DNA of 64,000 bases from Yamagishiella unicocca (taxonomy: Eukaryota; Chlorophyta; Chlorophyceae; Chlamydomonadales; Volvocaceae). The notes below the pieces were generated by a model that saw only the letters and a list, made by a program, of their open reading frames with translations, did not search any database and had not been told where the DNA came from. Every line of letters begins with the position of its first letter. Within the stretch, counting starts at the first letter, position 1. A program made the translations under genes and the position numbers. The DNA is taken from positions 172,327-236,326 of the forward strand of contig BDSL01000134.1 of NCBI GenBank assembly GCA_003116995.1, given 5' to 3'. Shown in pieces: positions 24,701 to 32,489 of this stretch.

Positions 24701-27700
24701 TCGTCTTTCGCCCTCTCTGGTATTGGCTGCTGGAGCTTGGGCGCGCTCTGGTGCTCGGCGGCGCTGGCGCCTCTGCTGATGGTCCTCGCTCCGGGCCGCG
24801 GCTCCTCCGCTCGCTACGCCTCGCGGACGGCTCCGTGCTCGTGGTCTTGCCCACGCTGAAGGCTCGGTTCTTGTGGAGGCAATGGACTCGACGGTTCGGT
24901 TCTGTGGGATGGCCATGGACCCGTTTCCGACTCGCTGTGGTGACTCTCGCCCACGTTGCAGGCTTGGTTTTGGTGGCTCGTGTTCGACACGCTTCCCTAC
25001 TCGGCGCGGATCTTGATTCGTGGCCTGACTAGCGGCTTGGGCTTTTGGCCCCCCCGTTGCGCTCTCGCGTATCGCTGCAGGCTTGGTATTTGGTGGCTCG
25101 TGTTCGGCACGCTTTCCCTACTCGGCGCGGGTCTTTTTCCCGTGGCCTTTGTAGCGGCCTGGCCTTTTGGCCCTCCCGGTGTGCTCTCGCGCATCGCTGC
25201 AGGCTTGGTGTTGGTGGCTCGTGGTCGGCACGCTTTCCCTACTCGGCGAGGCTCTTTCGCACTTGTAGTCGTTTTCGGTTTCCCTGTCGGCCTCGGTCCG
25301 GCTGCCTTTTCCCGACCAGTGAGGAGTGGTTTTGACTTCGTCCGGTGATCTGTGTTGTGGCCTGGCCCATTGGGCCCGCCTGGTTGCGCTTCCGCGCTTG
25401 AGCCGCTCTGGCTCCCCTGTAACACTCGCATTCTGCTTAAACACTCCGAAGTCACTCTTAAGTGCTCTGCGAGCCCTCTCATGAGCCTTTGTAAAATGAG
25501 CATTATTCCGACGAAACGAAGCGCTTGAGTCGTCAACACGTGCACAAAAGCAATCGCCTAATGGGCGGTGGAGATGGTAAAAATGAAAATCGGTTTCTTC
25601 CTAATTAGTATGTAAGTGCTGATTACAAGGCCAACGCTTACGGTAAAATCAATTTATTGTCATCCGACGGAAGCCTCGCTCCCTTACAAACAATTCAGGC
25701 ATAATATATTGTTCGTCCATTATGTGTCAATTAAACATACATTTACAAGATCTCTTGCATCCATTTCGCATGTTTCCCATGCATCCATTGTTCAACGCCA
25801 TTATGATTGTGGGATGCCTCCAATGCTTTCGGCTACCAGGGGCATCGTTTAGGAAACGAACGAAGTACCGCTGAAATACCGCCCTGCCATGACTTGCGCT
25901 CCTCCAGGATTTGCCCGTTGTGATCCAGATACGATGCAGTCGGTGTGCATATGTTTATATGTATATAGCGTTTCCTATCCTACGTACTTGTTGATTAGCC
26001 AAAACGAGTAAGGGTCATGCTTTCTGAACTATTAAGGTATATACGGCCGTTACTCGCTTCTGTGATCTGATAGTAACCTGACCATATGCGACTCGATGTG
26101 CCGTGTGTTGAGATTGAATATCCTACGTAAGCGATTTTCGGTACATATCTGTAGTTTATTAAAAACACATACATTTGCTGCGTTCCTCTCGCGCACTTAC
26201 AATTGGCATCGACATGGCACTGATCAATGCACTGACGCGTAACCTGCTGCAGGGCAGCACGATGGACCTATATGTAGTGGCTTGGAGCCCGGACAGCAAG
26301 ACAGTCGCAAGTGCAGGACTTGACGGAATCGTGCGACTCCATGATGTGGCTAGCGGGGAATGCACTGCTACACTGGAGGTCGGTGCGTAATGCCGTAGAG
26401 GGAGCAGACTCGTCCCTTCATTCAACATCATACAGTATGGTTCCTGCACCGCTGGACCTTGCTTCCGTTGGCCACAGCAGCCTAGCAGGTGGATAGTATT
26501 GCCTCCTTTGCAACGGGCATTGAGTTCAGATAGCGCAACATGCAGCTCTGCTCGTACGTGTTACCATGAGCTGGATGGTGCCATGGAATGCAGGCTTCTG
26601 GAGGTGAAGGACAGCATCTATCTCGTAACCGGATGCACGTACACCAACATCTTTTCGTAACCGGATGCACGTGCGTACACCTGCTGTGGCATCAGCTAAC
26701 ATTTGAGGCGGTCGTGCGGTCTGCTGCAGGGCCATCCGGAATGTGTAAATTACTTAAGTTGGAGCCCCGACGGAAGAACACTTGCAAGTGCCAGCTGTGA
26801 CGGTAGTCCGGTGCGGCTTTGGGACGTGGTTAGTGGGGAGTGCATCGCTACACTGAAGGTATGTATTAAGGAATAATCGCTTACGTTGCAGGTATAAATA
26901 GATATGTCTCCGCTATCTACACATTTGTTTCCCAGATGATTTGCTTGGCCTCACGCACGCCGCAATCGCCATGTTGTGCATGCTTGCCGCCATCAGTAGG
27001 GCCCATTCGTTGCGTCAACTGCACATACGTACTGCTCGTCATCCACAACATCCTCCAGCAATGTTCCTATTATCCTGCTGCACGTACGTTTGCTTTACCT
27101 GTCTACTCAACATAAGTGACCGGCACGCTCATGTGAAATACGTTGTGAATACGTAGATAGGCTTAAAAATGCGTGCCTGCCTCCTGGTAGCAAGGTTGCC
27201 CATGGCGCTCTAAATTAAAGCAACATAGTGGTTCGTCGATATGGCATCAGAAGGCATCAACTGATAACCTGCGAGACTGCTGCCCCACGTTGTGCAACAT
27301 GCCGCAGGGCCACAAAAAAAGGACTGTGAGCATGGCATGGAGCCCCGATGGCAGGACAATCGCGACGGGCGGCGGAGGCAGAACATTGCGGCTCTGGGAC
27401 GCGGTTACCCGGAAGTGCGCCGCTGTGCTGAAGGTGCGTGTGAACGATATCACTAGTTAGGAAGCAGACAATCTCTCAAACGAGCATGTATCTGCAAAGG
27501 ACCCGGTTGTGTTTGAACCACAAAATCAAGCGGATAGTAGACATTGAAAGGACGTGGCCGACTTACCCATGATGTACATGACCTGCACCAAGCAGCACTG
27601 ACTGACTGCTGGCAACGGTCGCAGTTCCGTGATTTTCGTCGCTATTTTAATGCCTTCGGATCAAGTCTAGGGATGGCTCACCAGGATCGCCCGTACCTTG

Positions 27701-29546
27701 CACTACTCTGGGTTCTCCACAACCCGCCCCCAACCCGCCCCAAAAATGCCCAACATATGCCTGCTTCCTAGACATCGTCTCCCTCGCTTACTGCATAGCA
27801 TGGCTGGGGTGCGCCCTGGGCAAATCCCAGGCGCACTGGCCGGTGCGTGGGAATTGGCGTCTATATAAGTATAGTTATTGTTTTCGACCATGATCATTAT
27901 TCCGATTCTCAGCTGTTTCTTACTAAGCGGCACCTTAATGGCTCTTTCTTGGCAAATCCTTAGCTGGTATATGGGGGATATGGTTAATTTTCTGGGATTT
28001 TGATTCAGGGGGTGTATGGAATGCACTAGCGAAAGAGTGTTCGCCACGGGATGGAGTTTGTGTAAAGCCATGCATTGTAAAGATAAATTCTCTTTACAAG
28101 CAAAGATTCGTTGATTGCTTGGTAACAGCCTCCATCACAGAAGCCCAGTGTATCCACAACTGTTGATGCATTCCCGCCGCAGTCCAAAGCTACATATGTA
28201 CTCGCTCGCACTATGCCATACACTCGTACCTACCCTCGCTCCAATAATGAAGCTGCACACATGGACGCTCCACACACGCCCGTCACTCTATCACACACCT
28301 GTCACACTGGTGTGTCCTGGGCACTACGAGGATTGAACGAGAATGGACATCCGCTTGCAAGACCTTTTCTATAAGGCGTAGTATAACATGCACCGCCATA
28401 AGACCTATTGCAACGGCCTACACAGCCGTCCGTTCCATGCATCCATGTCACACTGCACGGCATTGGTACCTAACCACGCTTTGTCGGTAGGTGCTGTCTG
28501 CCCCAACTGGCATCTTAGGCGGTTGTCTCTAGCGCTATGGCAGCAGTAATTTTTCAAGAAGAAACACCACGTACGGAGTTACCTGACGTGGATGGGACTA
28601 TCGTGCAACCTGCCGCAGTGCACATCGGTATACGTCCAAAGCATAGTATGGAGCCCCGATGGCAAGATACTTGCGCATACAACCGAAGGCCGAACGCTGT
28701 GGCTCTGGGACGTGGCTAGCAGGGAGTGTGTTGCTACACTCGAGGTATGTGGCGCGACCCTAATTTCACCACTATTCAGTCGTCGGGTCACTGCACCACA
28801 CTGCATCATTGCTGCACCACACTGCATCATTGATCGATCACCGCTGGCTGGAGGAGCTGTAATTATGCTCCACTGGTTGTTTGAAAGCATGTGAGGATAT
28901 CGCTCCTCGTGCCCTCCACCGGATCGTGGAGAGGTCAATCCTTCAGATGCCCGTAGGATCGGGGATGGACAGAGCTTTAATGCAATTTATTGACAGGGAT
29001 TGCCACAACCTATGTTACGCCAAGGAGATGCCGGGCTTGCGCACACCTATGCATGTGGTGATTGCGAATGTTATGATTGCAAAAATCGACATTTCGCCTC
29101 GTTCATATGCTTGGTACGGTTAGGAGGCCCATGTACGGCTGCGAGCCCAGTACACAAACCATACCGGTTATTATCAGCGCGTAATAAGCCCCCAGTTATG
29201 GTTTCCCACTTGGTCCACTAACCAGCCCCGGGTACCTGTCGATGCGGTAAGCATAACGAGCGAGTGGGGTTGTCATACTGATGGGTATATATCATAGGTA
29301 AACTCGTGGTCTATGCATGGTCTGTGTGTACCGGACGTTACGGACGTTACGAGATGATCGCGACAAAACCTGCACGACTCAAAGCCGTTTTTGTGGTGCG
29401 ACCCGCGGCAGGGTCACGAGCAACCCATTTCCAAGGTGGCTTGGAGCTCCGATTGCAAGGGAATTGCAACTGGCAGCGGCGACCACACGGTGCGGGCCTG
29501 GGCCGTGGACAGCAGTAGTCGCGACGAGCGCATCGCTACACTGGAG
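3264..29546 (+). CDS. TIR/HET-like - NACHT - WD40 NLR-type protein, multi-exon (3' end unresolved)
   Basis: A STAND/NLR-type signalling protein, by analogy with fungal HET-D/E and animal NWD proteins: WD40 ligand sensing, nucleotide-driven oligomerisation by NACHT, N-terminal effector domain. Exons joined at GT-AG sites with consistent phase: 3264-3708, 3966-4312, 5034-5674, 6131-7439 (2742 nt, 914 codons exactly), then WD40 exons 7669-7794, 7897-8022, 9643-9768, 10503-10628, 10991-11116, [11990-12128 broken], 12909-13037, 14896-15021, 15446-15571, 16057-16188, 26253-26378, 26730-26858, 27308-27433, 28619-28744, 29412-29546. Without the broken exon this gives about 1509 residues before an unidentified last exon. 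Motifs: FISHAW (about 224-229), VNQH across an exon join, Walker A GAGEGKST (427-434), Walker [13 protein letters not shown] (524-535), FIVTSR (about 580-585). The start ATG at 3264 is the first in frame, but an upstream exon is possible. The immune role is inference. Confidence 0.85.
3966..4312 (+). CDS. NLR-like gene exon 2: first half of TIR/HET-like domain
   Basis: Acceptor ...CGCAG|AT; the exon ends GTTAACCAG|GTGCGC in phase 0. It contains [13 protein letters not shown], the beta-strand signature of TIR-like/HET-like domains found in algal and fungal STAND proteins, and ends with [10 protein letters not shown], whose partner His opens the next exon to restore the common VNQH motif. A helical segment (about residues 150-215) precedes the domain. 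Confidence 0.8.
5034..5674 (+). CDS. NLR-like gene exon 3: rest of TIR/HET-like domain and NACHT P-loop
   Basis: Starts [10 protein letters not shown] after acceptor ACGAGACAG. The first part continues the TIR/HET-like fold ([19 protein letters not shown]). The second part reads [16 protein letters not shown], a clear Walker A loop, then [10 protein letters not shown] and [10 protein letters not shown], both typical of NACHT proteins with C-terminal repeats. The donor AG|GTAATA at 5674 leaves two codon bases, completed by G at 6131. Confidence 0.85.
6131..7439 (+). CDS. NLR-like gene exon 4: NACHT core and winged-helix/helical linker
   Basis: The exon begins (R)[13 protein letters not shown] after acceptor TTTGCAG. 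It carries Walker B ([11 protein letters not shown]) and FIVTSRHD (sensor region). The remaining about 300 residues hold the pattern expected of NACHT-associated helical domains, for example [12 protein letters not shown], a motif seen before WD40 or ankyrin arrays in these proteins. It ends ...AVLQ|GTGAGT in phase 0 and leads straight into WD40 exon 1 (GHKQPV). Confidence 0.85.
7462..7570 (-). mobile_element. Short SINE copy, minus orientation
   Basis: In the intron before WD40 exon 1. Read on the minus strand it ends ...ACACGCCAGGCT...GCCGGCGTAA followed by an A/T-rich TAA/TAAA tail. That 3' end is shared with the elements at 11348-11884, 14067-14163 and 44867-45241. The 5' limit is uncertain. 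Confidence 0.55.
7669..7794 (+). CDS. WD40 repeat exon 1
   Basis: 126 bp, phase 0 at both ends (ACGCAG| ... CTGGAG|GTATGT). It encodes one 42-residue WD40 blade from GHKQPV through [20 protein letters not shown] to CAATLE. Confidence 0.9.
7897..8022 (+). CDS. WD40 repeat exon 2
   Basis: 126 bp, phase 0-0. One 42-residue blade: [27 protein letters not shown], ending CIVTLE before GTATGT. The GH and WD dipeptides are intact. Confidence 0.9.
8860..9130. repeat. Imperfect tandem repeat in intron after WD40 exon 2
   Basis: Related segments recur: CGGCCTAAACYTGGT...CCCCACTGCAC...CCTG(C/T)(A/C)A...GGCCCGGTAACGGGGGG, seen starting near 8860, 8934 and 9100 with variable spacing. It is degenerate and noncoding. 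Confidence 0.5.
9643..9768 (+). CDS. WD40 repeat exon 3
   Basis: 126 bp, phase 0-0, after a 1.6-kb intron. [27 protein letters not shown], ending CTGTLK before GTACGT. Confidence 0.9.
10503..10628 (+). CDS. WD40 repeat exon 4
   Basis: 126 bp, phase 0-0. [27 protein letters not shown], ending CTATLE. The central part is almost identical at DNA level to WD40 exon 5. Confidence 0.9.
10991..11116 (+). CDS. WD40 repeat exon 5
   Basis: 126 bp, phase 0-0. [28 protein letters not shown] (Asn replaces the final Asp), ending CTAELK before GTGTGT. Confidence 0.9.
11330..11347. repeat. Target-site duplication, left copy
   Basis: ttcagtcacgcatgcatc here matches 11886-11903 exactly (19 bp if the preceding g is counted). 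The pair brackets the composite SINE insertion. Confidence 0.75.
11348..11795 (+). mobile_element. tRNA-type SINE, plus orientation
   Basis: Near the 5' end, CAGCAAAGTGA (about 11389) resembles a pol III A box and GGTATCGAATCC (about 11431) resembles a B box, suggesting a tRNA-derived head. The body runs to CACGCCAGGCC..GCCGGCGTAA, the 3' end shared by the family, followed by a TTTC-rich tail (11760-11795). It lies in the intron before WD40 exon 6 and abuts an opposite-orientation copy. The two share one pair of outer target-site duplications. Confidence 0.6.
11796..11884 (-). mobile_element. Short SINE copy, minus orientation, abutting the previous one
   Basis: On the minus strand it reads GGTGGCGCGAGCGTATAGGG...CCCCCTTAACACACGC...GCGTAA then a TTATTA tail. 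The same about 90-bp body is in the larger element at 44867-45241. Its tail faces the tail of the plus-oriented SINE, making an inverted pair. The following ttcagtcacgcatgcatc at 11886-11903 is the right target-site duplication. Confidence 0.6.
11990..12128 (+). pseudogene. WD40 repeat exon 6, frame-broken
   Basis: The acceptor CCGCAG and donor AAG|GTATGT are preserved, and the exon is clearly a WD40 cassette: [11 protein letters not shown] in one frame, then [20 protein letters not shown] in another. A 4-nt excess after the TTGGAGC codons shifts the frame, and 9 further bases sit before the donor. The exon is 139 bp, not a multiple of three, so inclusion would truncate the protein. It is either skipped, a dead cassette, or an assembly error. 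Confidence 0.75.
12909..13037 (+). CDS. WD40 repeat exon 7
   Basis: 129 bp, phase 0-0. Degenerate blade: GDEDRV (GD in place of GH), [14 protein letters not shown], then an atypical end APEHE before GTATGA. Confidence 0.8.
14067..14163 (+). mobile_element. Complete short SINE with 13-bp target-site duplication
   Basis: A 97-bp insert flanked by tatagtgcgagag at 14054-14066 and 14164-14176. It reads CCGGTGGTGCGGAC...CCCCCTTAATACACGCCAGGCT...GCCGGCGTAA and ends in a TAA-repeat tail. The clean duplication and tail show retroposition. Located in the intron between WD40 exons 7 and 8. Confidence 0.75.
14333..14368 (+). repeat. ACACACGG microsatellite
   Basis: About four tandem ACACACGG/ACGCACGG units (cacacacggacacacggaca...). 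Noncoding, intronic. Confidence 0.6.
14896..15021 (+). CDS. WD40 repeat exon 8
   Basis: 126 bp, phase 0-0, with an unusual acceptor [32 protein letters not shown], ending CIATLE before GTACGT. Confidence 0.9.
15446..15571 (+). CDS. WD40 repeat exon 9
   Basis: 126 bp, phase 0-0. [28 protein letters not shown], ending CTATLK before GTGCGC. Confidence 0.9.
16057..16188 (+). CDS. WD40 repeat exon 10
   Basis: 132 bp, phase 0-0. Divergent blade: [14 protein letters not shown] (GH lost), [13 protein letters not shown], ending VNILE before GTATGT. The next intron is about 10 kb and contains the LINE. Confidence 0.85.
16600..17020 (+). repeat. T/G-rich dispersed repeat, related to 31100-31660
   Basis: The segment is strongly T/G-rich on the plus strand. 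It shares blocks with the 31-kb region, for example TTTCGGGGCGTCTGCTGGCTG here against TTTTCGGGGTGTTTGTTGGC there, plus matching context around the TTGGGC block. Style and composition resemble the 3' untranslated tails of the LINE further along. Probably a decayed retroelement tail. No reliable coding frame. Confidence 0.4.
17611..17905 (+). repeat. 149-bp tandem duplication in LINE 5' region
   Basis: Two nearly identical units begin CCTTTTAGGGGTGTCC at 17611 and 17760 and end CTACAATGGTCT. Tandem 5' monomers are often promoter units in L1-type elements. That role is inferred here. Confidence 0.8.
17907..18060 (+). repeat. 13-bp minisatellite TTCTGCTTATCAG
   Basis: About eleven to twelve direct copies of ttctgcttatcag, with the 3' copies changing to gtctgcttatcag and atctgcttatcag. 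It sits directly upstream of LINE ORF1. The copies have no spacers, so this is a minisatellite and not a CRISPR array. Confidence 0.85.
18131..19863 (+). CDS. LINE ORF1 (gag-like), frameshifted
   Basis: The first frame starts [12 protein letters not shown] (an earlier in-frame ATG is at 18077), encodes about 290 residues of globular sequence, then a long GGPTGS-type repeat (19004-19401). The natural C-terminus, ...[19 protein letters not shown]...[16 protein letters not shown], lies in another frame ending TAA at 19861-19863. The switch falls at or near a run of nine C at 19602-19610. The stop overlaps the ORF2 start as TAATG, a layout that suggests termination-reinitiation. No zinc knuckle was seen in this ORF1. 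The nucleic-acid-binding role is by analogy with L1 ORF1. Confidence 0.65.
19004..19401 (+). repeat. 18-bp coding repeat for Gly-Ser-Gly-Gly-Pro-Thr units
   Basis: About 22 copies of ggcggccccaccggctcc with substitutions (Thr to Asn, Ser, Ala, Pro). It encodes a flexible Gly/Ser/Pro linker in ORF1. The antisense strand is open in all this stretch only because of composition. Confidence 0.9.
19863..24194 (+). CDS. LINE ORF2: AP endonuclease - reverse transcriptase - zinc-binding C-terminus
   Basis: 1443 residues, uninterrupted. The N-terminal exonuclease-endonuclease-phosphatase domain (about 15-240) shows [32 protein letters not shown] and SDHRLVVTH. The reverse transcriptase (about 500-800) shows [36 protein letters not shown] (near 636), [12 protein letters not shown] and the catalytic QYADDCTP (Tyr near 736). 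A C-terminal Cys/His cluster [19 protein letters not shown] starts near 1297. Domain order and clade features place it in the L1 superfamily. The enzyme nicks target DNA and primes reverse transcription there. All catalytic motifs look intact, so it may be recently active. The start is the ATG overlapping the ORF1 stop. Confidence 0.93.
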   Translation: MVRQHHGARPGSRPLRIGSHNIRGFLGSAPSGHSPRLAALLRCWARQSLDVICLQETHVTAAAVPIARAGLHDVSRALHLGQWVSWWNPAPSACRGGVAILVRLSLVASGALSFPGPAPALTGSPDGRLLHLPVLWGGHAFTLLTAYLPSSLAAAQRAFIHQSLRPVAALPGHHIWAADFNFVVDPALDCLAAAGRPADVLTSSAFTAACPGLVDVFRRAHPSRRSYTYFHPSGASRIDRLLASPQLAASVRAAFVAPGPPSDHRLVVTHLLPALGSQPPGPGLRKTRLHFLDHADLQQQLGTWLAAAVAAAPTAPAHLLDWWPGFKRALRVSAARLNLTARARRTCAVGVEAAAGAAAEAALAAVEAGQPAALPAAVVARSAEAAAAQRATAGVARRTRHTWLRTGERPSPTITRHLRPPAACRTIPALQRPDGSVSADPQELPSIVAAFWQRICAAPAGDPRARQRVLQALRALGRRCPPAAVDALGAPVVTPAEVLAAIHTAPPGRSPGADSLPTEIYQHYAPTLAPVLAAVFTAFAATDRAPAGFLDGVITSFFKDQDPTLPANYRPITLLDTDYRTLARVLARRLLPVLGDTIDPVQTAFLQHRRISDSVLLLQLLPALLRAESRSCTVVFLDFQKAYDTVDRAFLLECLDALGVGPGCLAWVRRLLQGTRSAALVNGHLSGWVPITAGVRQGCPAAPLLYLAPSQALLSWLQHEAIGISLADLRLTASQYADDCTPLLRDAADVPRFLAAMDTFHAASGQQLNLRKVKLLPLPGGPRAIPAAAPPPACPTAASAPPLPPTPVATAAPLAAPDAGLAPRLAVVPSASTLGITFTAGAPGPYPVDLDRVYSRLQRAATLPLSAFGRAFAASGYALSRVLYHMEFVGLPPPGLRAALQATTAAFVDRRCTPAAHQARTNRVPAGAGLLYLALPPSAGGFGLLPLEAHVRARHAVLAVRGLAGACGLLPSAPQWPQLLLALLRHGHPAAHPLCLLPLHGDARTTAAPLVLGRPLPRGSPALAQLITALAHLPPITILDPTLAAPGPWCFSAPLWGNPLLVDATGRGLETDFPDLAQLRGLDTVGVAVQCYNALGRVRTALAVAAAGGPPAIRCTEYLRLDVLRDVLRLSPAHPVPASMRDGATGLARVDALVGRLPATWAIAALLVLAAPGGAAAAPPAADAWGRMARCVGWRVGPAAIPLVSLTVKSATILQLGPAFAALAAKHTAFLQEAWEAPLPPAALASTLREFQATLVRLWRLRWDNTHKEPLWRLAMNGFHGFPMHAALLARGSPTTPCPCGAPMATGRRRHHFWECVVALSLRDELVEAMGGAVVLLPQHLWLGRPPLGVHPLVWDVVCLAAVAALGLGLRLLFRVQAGAPGGRMPVVRVCAAVTADFWARLSAFAELGLAPRGWGAIPSDHPFLAASPAGEVVFPGRPGAEE
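24574..25439 (+). mobile_element. Second, 5'-truncated LINE 3' tail
   Basis: It ends with the same block as the full LINE (GGCCCGCCTGGTTGCGCTTC ... ACTCGCATTCTGCTTAAA at about 25437), so two LINE 3' ends lie head-to-tail. It contains about three tandem units of about 120 bp beginning GGCTTGG at 24961, 25080 and 25202. It is noncoding. Confidence 0.7.
24961..25260 (+). repeat. About 120-bp tandem repeat in LINE 3' tail
   Basis: Three units of 119-122 bp, each GGCTTGG...GGTGGCTCGTG...CACGCTT(T)CCCTACTCGGCG. The units are diverged from each other. Confidence 0.75.
26253..26378 (+). CDS. WD40 repeat exon 11
   Basis: 126 bp, phase 0-0. Degenerate start GSTMDL, then [18 protein letters not shown] (His in place of Trp of the WD pair), ending CTATLE before GTCGGT. 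Confidence 0.85.
26620..26675 (+). repeat. Direct repeat CGTAACCGGATGCACGT
   Basis: Two copies of cgtaaccggatgcacgt about 35 bp apart, in the intron before WD40 exon 12. A small local duplication. Confidence 0.6.
26730..26858 (+). CDS. WD40 repeat exon 12
   Basis: 129 bp, phase 0-0. [28 protein letters not shown], one residue longer than the standard cassette, ending CIATLK. Confidence 0.9.
27308..27433 (+). CDS. WD40 repeat exon 13
   Basis: 126 bp, phase 0-0. [26 protein letters not shown], ending CAAVLK before GTGCGT. Confidence 0.9.
28619..28744 (+). CDS. WD40 repeat exon 14
   Basis: 126 bp, phase 0-0. GH is replaced by CT at the start ([16 protein letters not shown]), then [10 protein letters not shown], ending CVATLE before GTATGT. 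Confidence 0.85.
29412..29546 (+). CDS. WD40 repeat exon 15 (last recognised)
   Basis: 135 bp, phase 0-0. [24 protein letters not shown] (WD motif eroded), with three extra residues, ending RIATLE before GTAAGT. Confidence 0.85.
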
Positions 29547-29756
29547 GTAAGTGGACTTACAGACGTAGGGGATATCGTCGAATACAGCAAGTTCGAGGCG
29601 ATCCGCATACATCTGGCATCAAACGCGAAAAGTCCAAAACGCAGAAGCAAGTAGATAGCTACCGGCATGTACGTATGTGGTACGTGTAACACGTTCGTTT
29701 GCTTCTGAGTTCGTCTTCCTTGTTAGACACTTCCTTTCCACCAAAAACTTTACAGG

Positions 29757-30154
29757 TTTACATGGCGTCTCAGCCAGTGTCCAGCAATGACCATCATGAG
29801 GCCTTGCACGTCCAGAAGCCCTTATTGCTTGTTAGGATCAGTGGAAAGGAAACAGGGGCTGCCGGCCCCCGGCAGACCCCTTTATGCGACCCCCAGGCAG
29901 GCCTTCGTCTCCCGGGGCGCATGTACCCAGCCGCCGTATGTACTATGCCCAATCGGAGGCCTACATTCGACACACGGCACGAAGCTAAGCTGCATGAAAC
30001 GATGGAACAATACACACAAGCTTGCTCAGAGCCTCAGCCTAGAGGGCTGCAATGTGAACTGCACAGAAAGCCATTCATTTGCTTAGGCTACAGAGGCACG
30101 ATACGTAAGGACCCACATCAGCTAGCTCTTAAGCAAGCTACAGGATACGCCTGA
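29757..30154 (+). CDS. Candidate terminal exon of the NLR-like gene
   Basis: The first plausible phase-0 acceptor after the last WD40 exon is TTTACAG at 29756. An open frame of about 130 residues follows (VYMASQPVSSNDHHEA...) and stops with TGA at 30154. It shows no domain I recognise and its composition is unremarkable, so it may just be an open intergenic frame. Chosen only because the phase fits and a stop is needed nearby. Confidence 0.25.
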
Positions 30155-30327
30155 GCAAGCTAGCTAAAACCTGCTGCAGGAGCCTCCACATACAGGCACG
30201 CAGTAAACCGGGAAAATGAGCCACATTGGACAGAGTAGAAGGGCCCACAACGCCTCTCGCAAACTGCCACGTGATGGACGCTGGCCATAGGGTGCATGAC
30301 ACTAGGTGAAGGGGTGCCGAGTGTTGC

Positions 30328-30470
30328 CCAGACGAGCTGGGCCTCTTCTTATGCTGGCTGGGGACATGGGCAGGGGGGAGATAGACCCCCTGCCTTCATT
30401 CCACCCACCCCCCTTGATACACACCCTAGTTAAGGTATACTACTGTTATTTAATATTATATGGGGGGTCT
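30328..30470 (+). mobile_element. Possible diverged SINE copy
   Basis: The block GGGGGGAGATAGACCCCCTGCC...CACCCCCCTTGATACACACC resembles the middle and 3' part of the 14067-14163 element, followed by an A/T-rich stretch. The match is partial. Confidence 0.3.
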
Positions 30471-30574
30471 ACATCCAGGAGACGATAACTCATCTGCACT
30501 TAGTTCGGGTAACGTAAGACGGACCGCTCCCGCCCTCACCACCAGTCTTCAGCCCAATCCTGTCGCCGCCGTGT

Positions 30575-31009
30575 GTGAGGAAAACCAAAAATGCTCTCGA
30601 CTCCTCCCACCCTCAGCGCAGCAACAGTGTTGCCCTCACCCGACGTGTGTACAAGCACTCGGTGCAACGCCACCCACTGCACCCACTGCGCCATTGCTCC
30701 TCGCACTGTTGCCCGGAGCTGAATACATGCATGAGCTCATTGCTGACGCTGACCAACCCCTGTTCCCAGCAGTCTTCGGAAAGCTACGCCACACGCCCGG
30801 CCCGGACCAGGGCGGCCAAGGTGTGTACGCACTTTGCTCTAAAAACTTATTTGCTGACTGGATCATTTAATAGCACGCAGCGACTACAGTTTCTTGGCGG
30901 CTTTCGTGACACATGTGCTGCCGAACCCACGCAGGCTGTTGCCGCTGAGCAGGAGGGGGAGGAAATTAAAGACTTCAGCAGCACTGACGACGACGACGAC
31001 GACGAATAA
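30575..31009 (+). CDS. Weak candidate exon(s) with acidic C-terminus, unknown
   Basis: An open frame of 144 residues ends ...AAEQEGEEIKDFSSTDDDDDDE and stop at 31009. The last about 35 residues look like a real acidic tail. An overlapping frame (30460-30870) has a better-looking middle part (EYMHELIADADQPLFPAVFG) that could be joined by splicing at GGTGTGTACGC (about 30820). I do not recognise a family. It could be a gene fragment left by rearrangement. Confidence 0.25.
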   Translation: MRKTKNALDSSHPQRSNSVALTRRVYKHSVQRHPLHPLRHCSSHCCPELNTCMSSLLTLTNPCSQQSSESYATRPARTRAAKVCTHFALKTYLLTGSFNSTQRLQFLGGFRDTCAAEPTQAVAAEQEGEEIKDFSSTDDDDDDE

Positions 31010-31099
31010 GGGGTCGATGCCTAAGAAAGCGAACATGCACAGCATGCGTTTGAGAGCGAGGCGTACCATTACCGTCTTAGCACATATTGGTTATGTATG

Positions 31100-31660
31100 A
31101 CGTACATGCCCTCCCTTTCCTCCATGTATGCGTTTTGTTGGTGGCCGCTTGCGGTGCGCTGGCTTACTTCACCCTGCCTGTGTGGGGTTCTTTTCCGCCT
31201 GTCTGGGGCCTCCTGGGCCCGGACTTGTTTGTTCAGAGGCCGGTTGCTCCGCCTCGCTCTGTTTTTTTCATTCCTGTTGTCCAGCAACGCGTTGATGGGC
31301 AGGTCTGCCAGGCGAGCGAGACACCAGTGGGCAGCTGGGCACCGTCTGCCCGGTTTGTGTTCATCTGTCCTTTCTGCGCTTTTTACCCTGTTTTACGGTA
31401 CTACCCATTGTGCTAAAGTTCTCTGTGCCGCCCGGCCGGTACGGTAGGGCGTTTTTTCGTGGGTGGGGGGGGGGTTGCCCCGGAGAGTCCCAGGTGTGCC
31501 CCGCCAGTCGATCTGAGCTGATAGGTCCCACTGTCTTTCCTGCGGTGGGCGTTGGGTTGCCTTTTTTGTTTGTGGTGGGGACCCGCCTTGTTGGGCAATG
31601 CTGGGTGTTCATTTCCTTTGCTTTTCGGGGTGTTTGTTGGCTGTCAGGGCTGGTTTCATG
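31100..31660 (+). repeat. T/G-rich dispersed repeat related to 16600-17020
   Basis: A T/G-rich stretch sharing blocks with the 16.6-kb segment (TTTTCGGGGTGTTTGTTGGC, TTGGGCAATGCTGGGTG). No dependable coding frame. Probably the tail of a retroelement. Confidence 0.4.
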
Positions 31661-31829
31661 AATCCTTGTACGTGCGGTTTCGGTATGGGTTCGCCCAGGC
31701 TTGCTTGGCGACACCACAACGTCCTGTTGGATGCCTAAGTGCATATTATTATTATCGTACATTAGGGCAACTTCATCCATCGCGTTGCAATCGATACACA
31801 GGGTTAAAGTTGCAACGTGAAATTTAGTA

Positions 31830-32030
31830 GCAATACATGTAACAGTGGGCTCCAGACCAAAAAGCATAACCACAACAACAACAACAACAACCAGCCACGT
31901 CACCAGACACTGAAGGAGGCGAGAGACAGAAACCCAGCAGCCGCACCACACCAATGGCAAACCAGCCACCAAGACACCAGTCAAGCGACAGCCCAGTGGC
32001 AAAACAGCTAGAAGCAGCCAGCACTTCAGG
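31830..32030 (-). repeat. Dispersed repeat, minus copy (pair with 32490-32640)
   Basis: Read on the minus strand: ...GTTTCTGTCTC...CTTCAGTGTCTGGTGACGTGG...TTTTTGGTCTGGAGCCCACTG. This parallels the plus-strand segment at 32490-32640 and the end block at 33568-33600. It includes a GTT microsatellite (31873-31892). Confidence 0.5.
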
Positions 32031-32489
32031 GGCCATGTGCACTGAAGGCTCCTCTATCAGGAACTGATCACCAACCCATCCACCTAGCAGACCTGCAACC
32101 GATGAACCAGTGGAGCTCTGCCACGATACAACCACGGCAATCCAACTGGCGAGTACAAACGTGGTCACATCGCTGAACACTATTGGAACAAGGCCAGGAA
32201 CCTGCAAGATACCGTACATCGATCACACGAGCAGAATCAAATATGGTAGGGGTAGCTACCGTAGTTTTGCGTTGTACTGCCAACCGACGGACACAACTTC
32301 CATTGCAGTCCATGTCCGACGCTTGCCAGACGCTTTTAACAAGAGGGGAAAACTATTTAGACTGCAAAATCAAAATCAAATAGCAGGTCTATAGTAGACA
32401 AACAGTCGCAAGAAGCCAGCCGTGCTATACCTGTGCACGTCGAACGAATGCCCTTCAATTTCAACACTGGGGTGCTAGCTGCTGCTCTT

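Noticed and set aside
24229..25545. Several minus-strand frames of 89-263 residues over the LINE 3' tails
   Set aside because: They are antisense to T/G-rich untranslated sequence and contain the tandem repeats. Retroelement tail, not genes.
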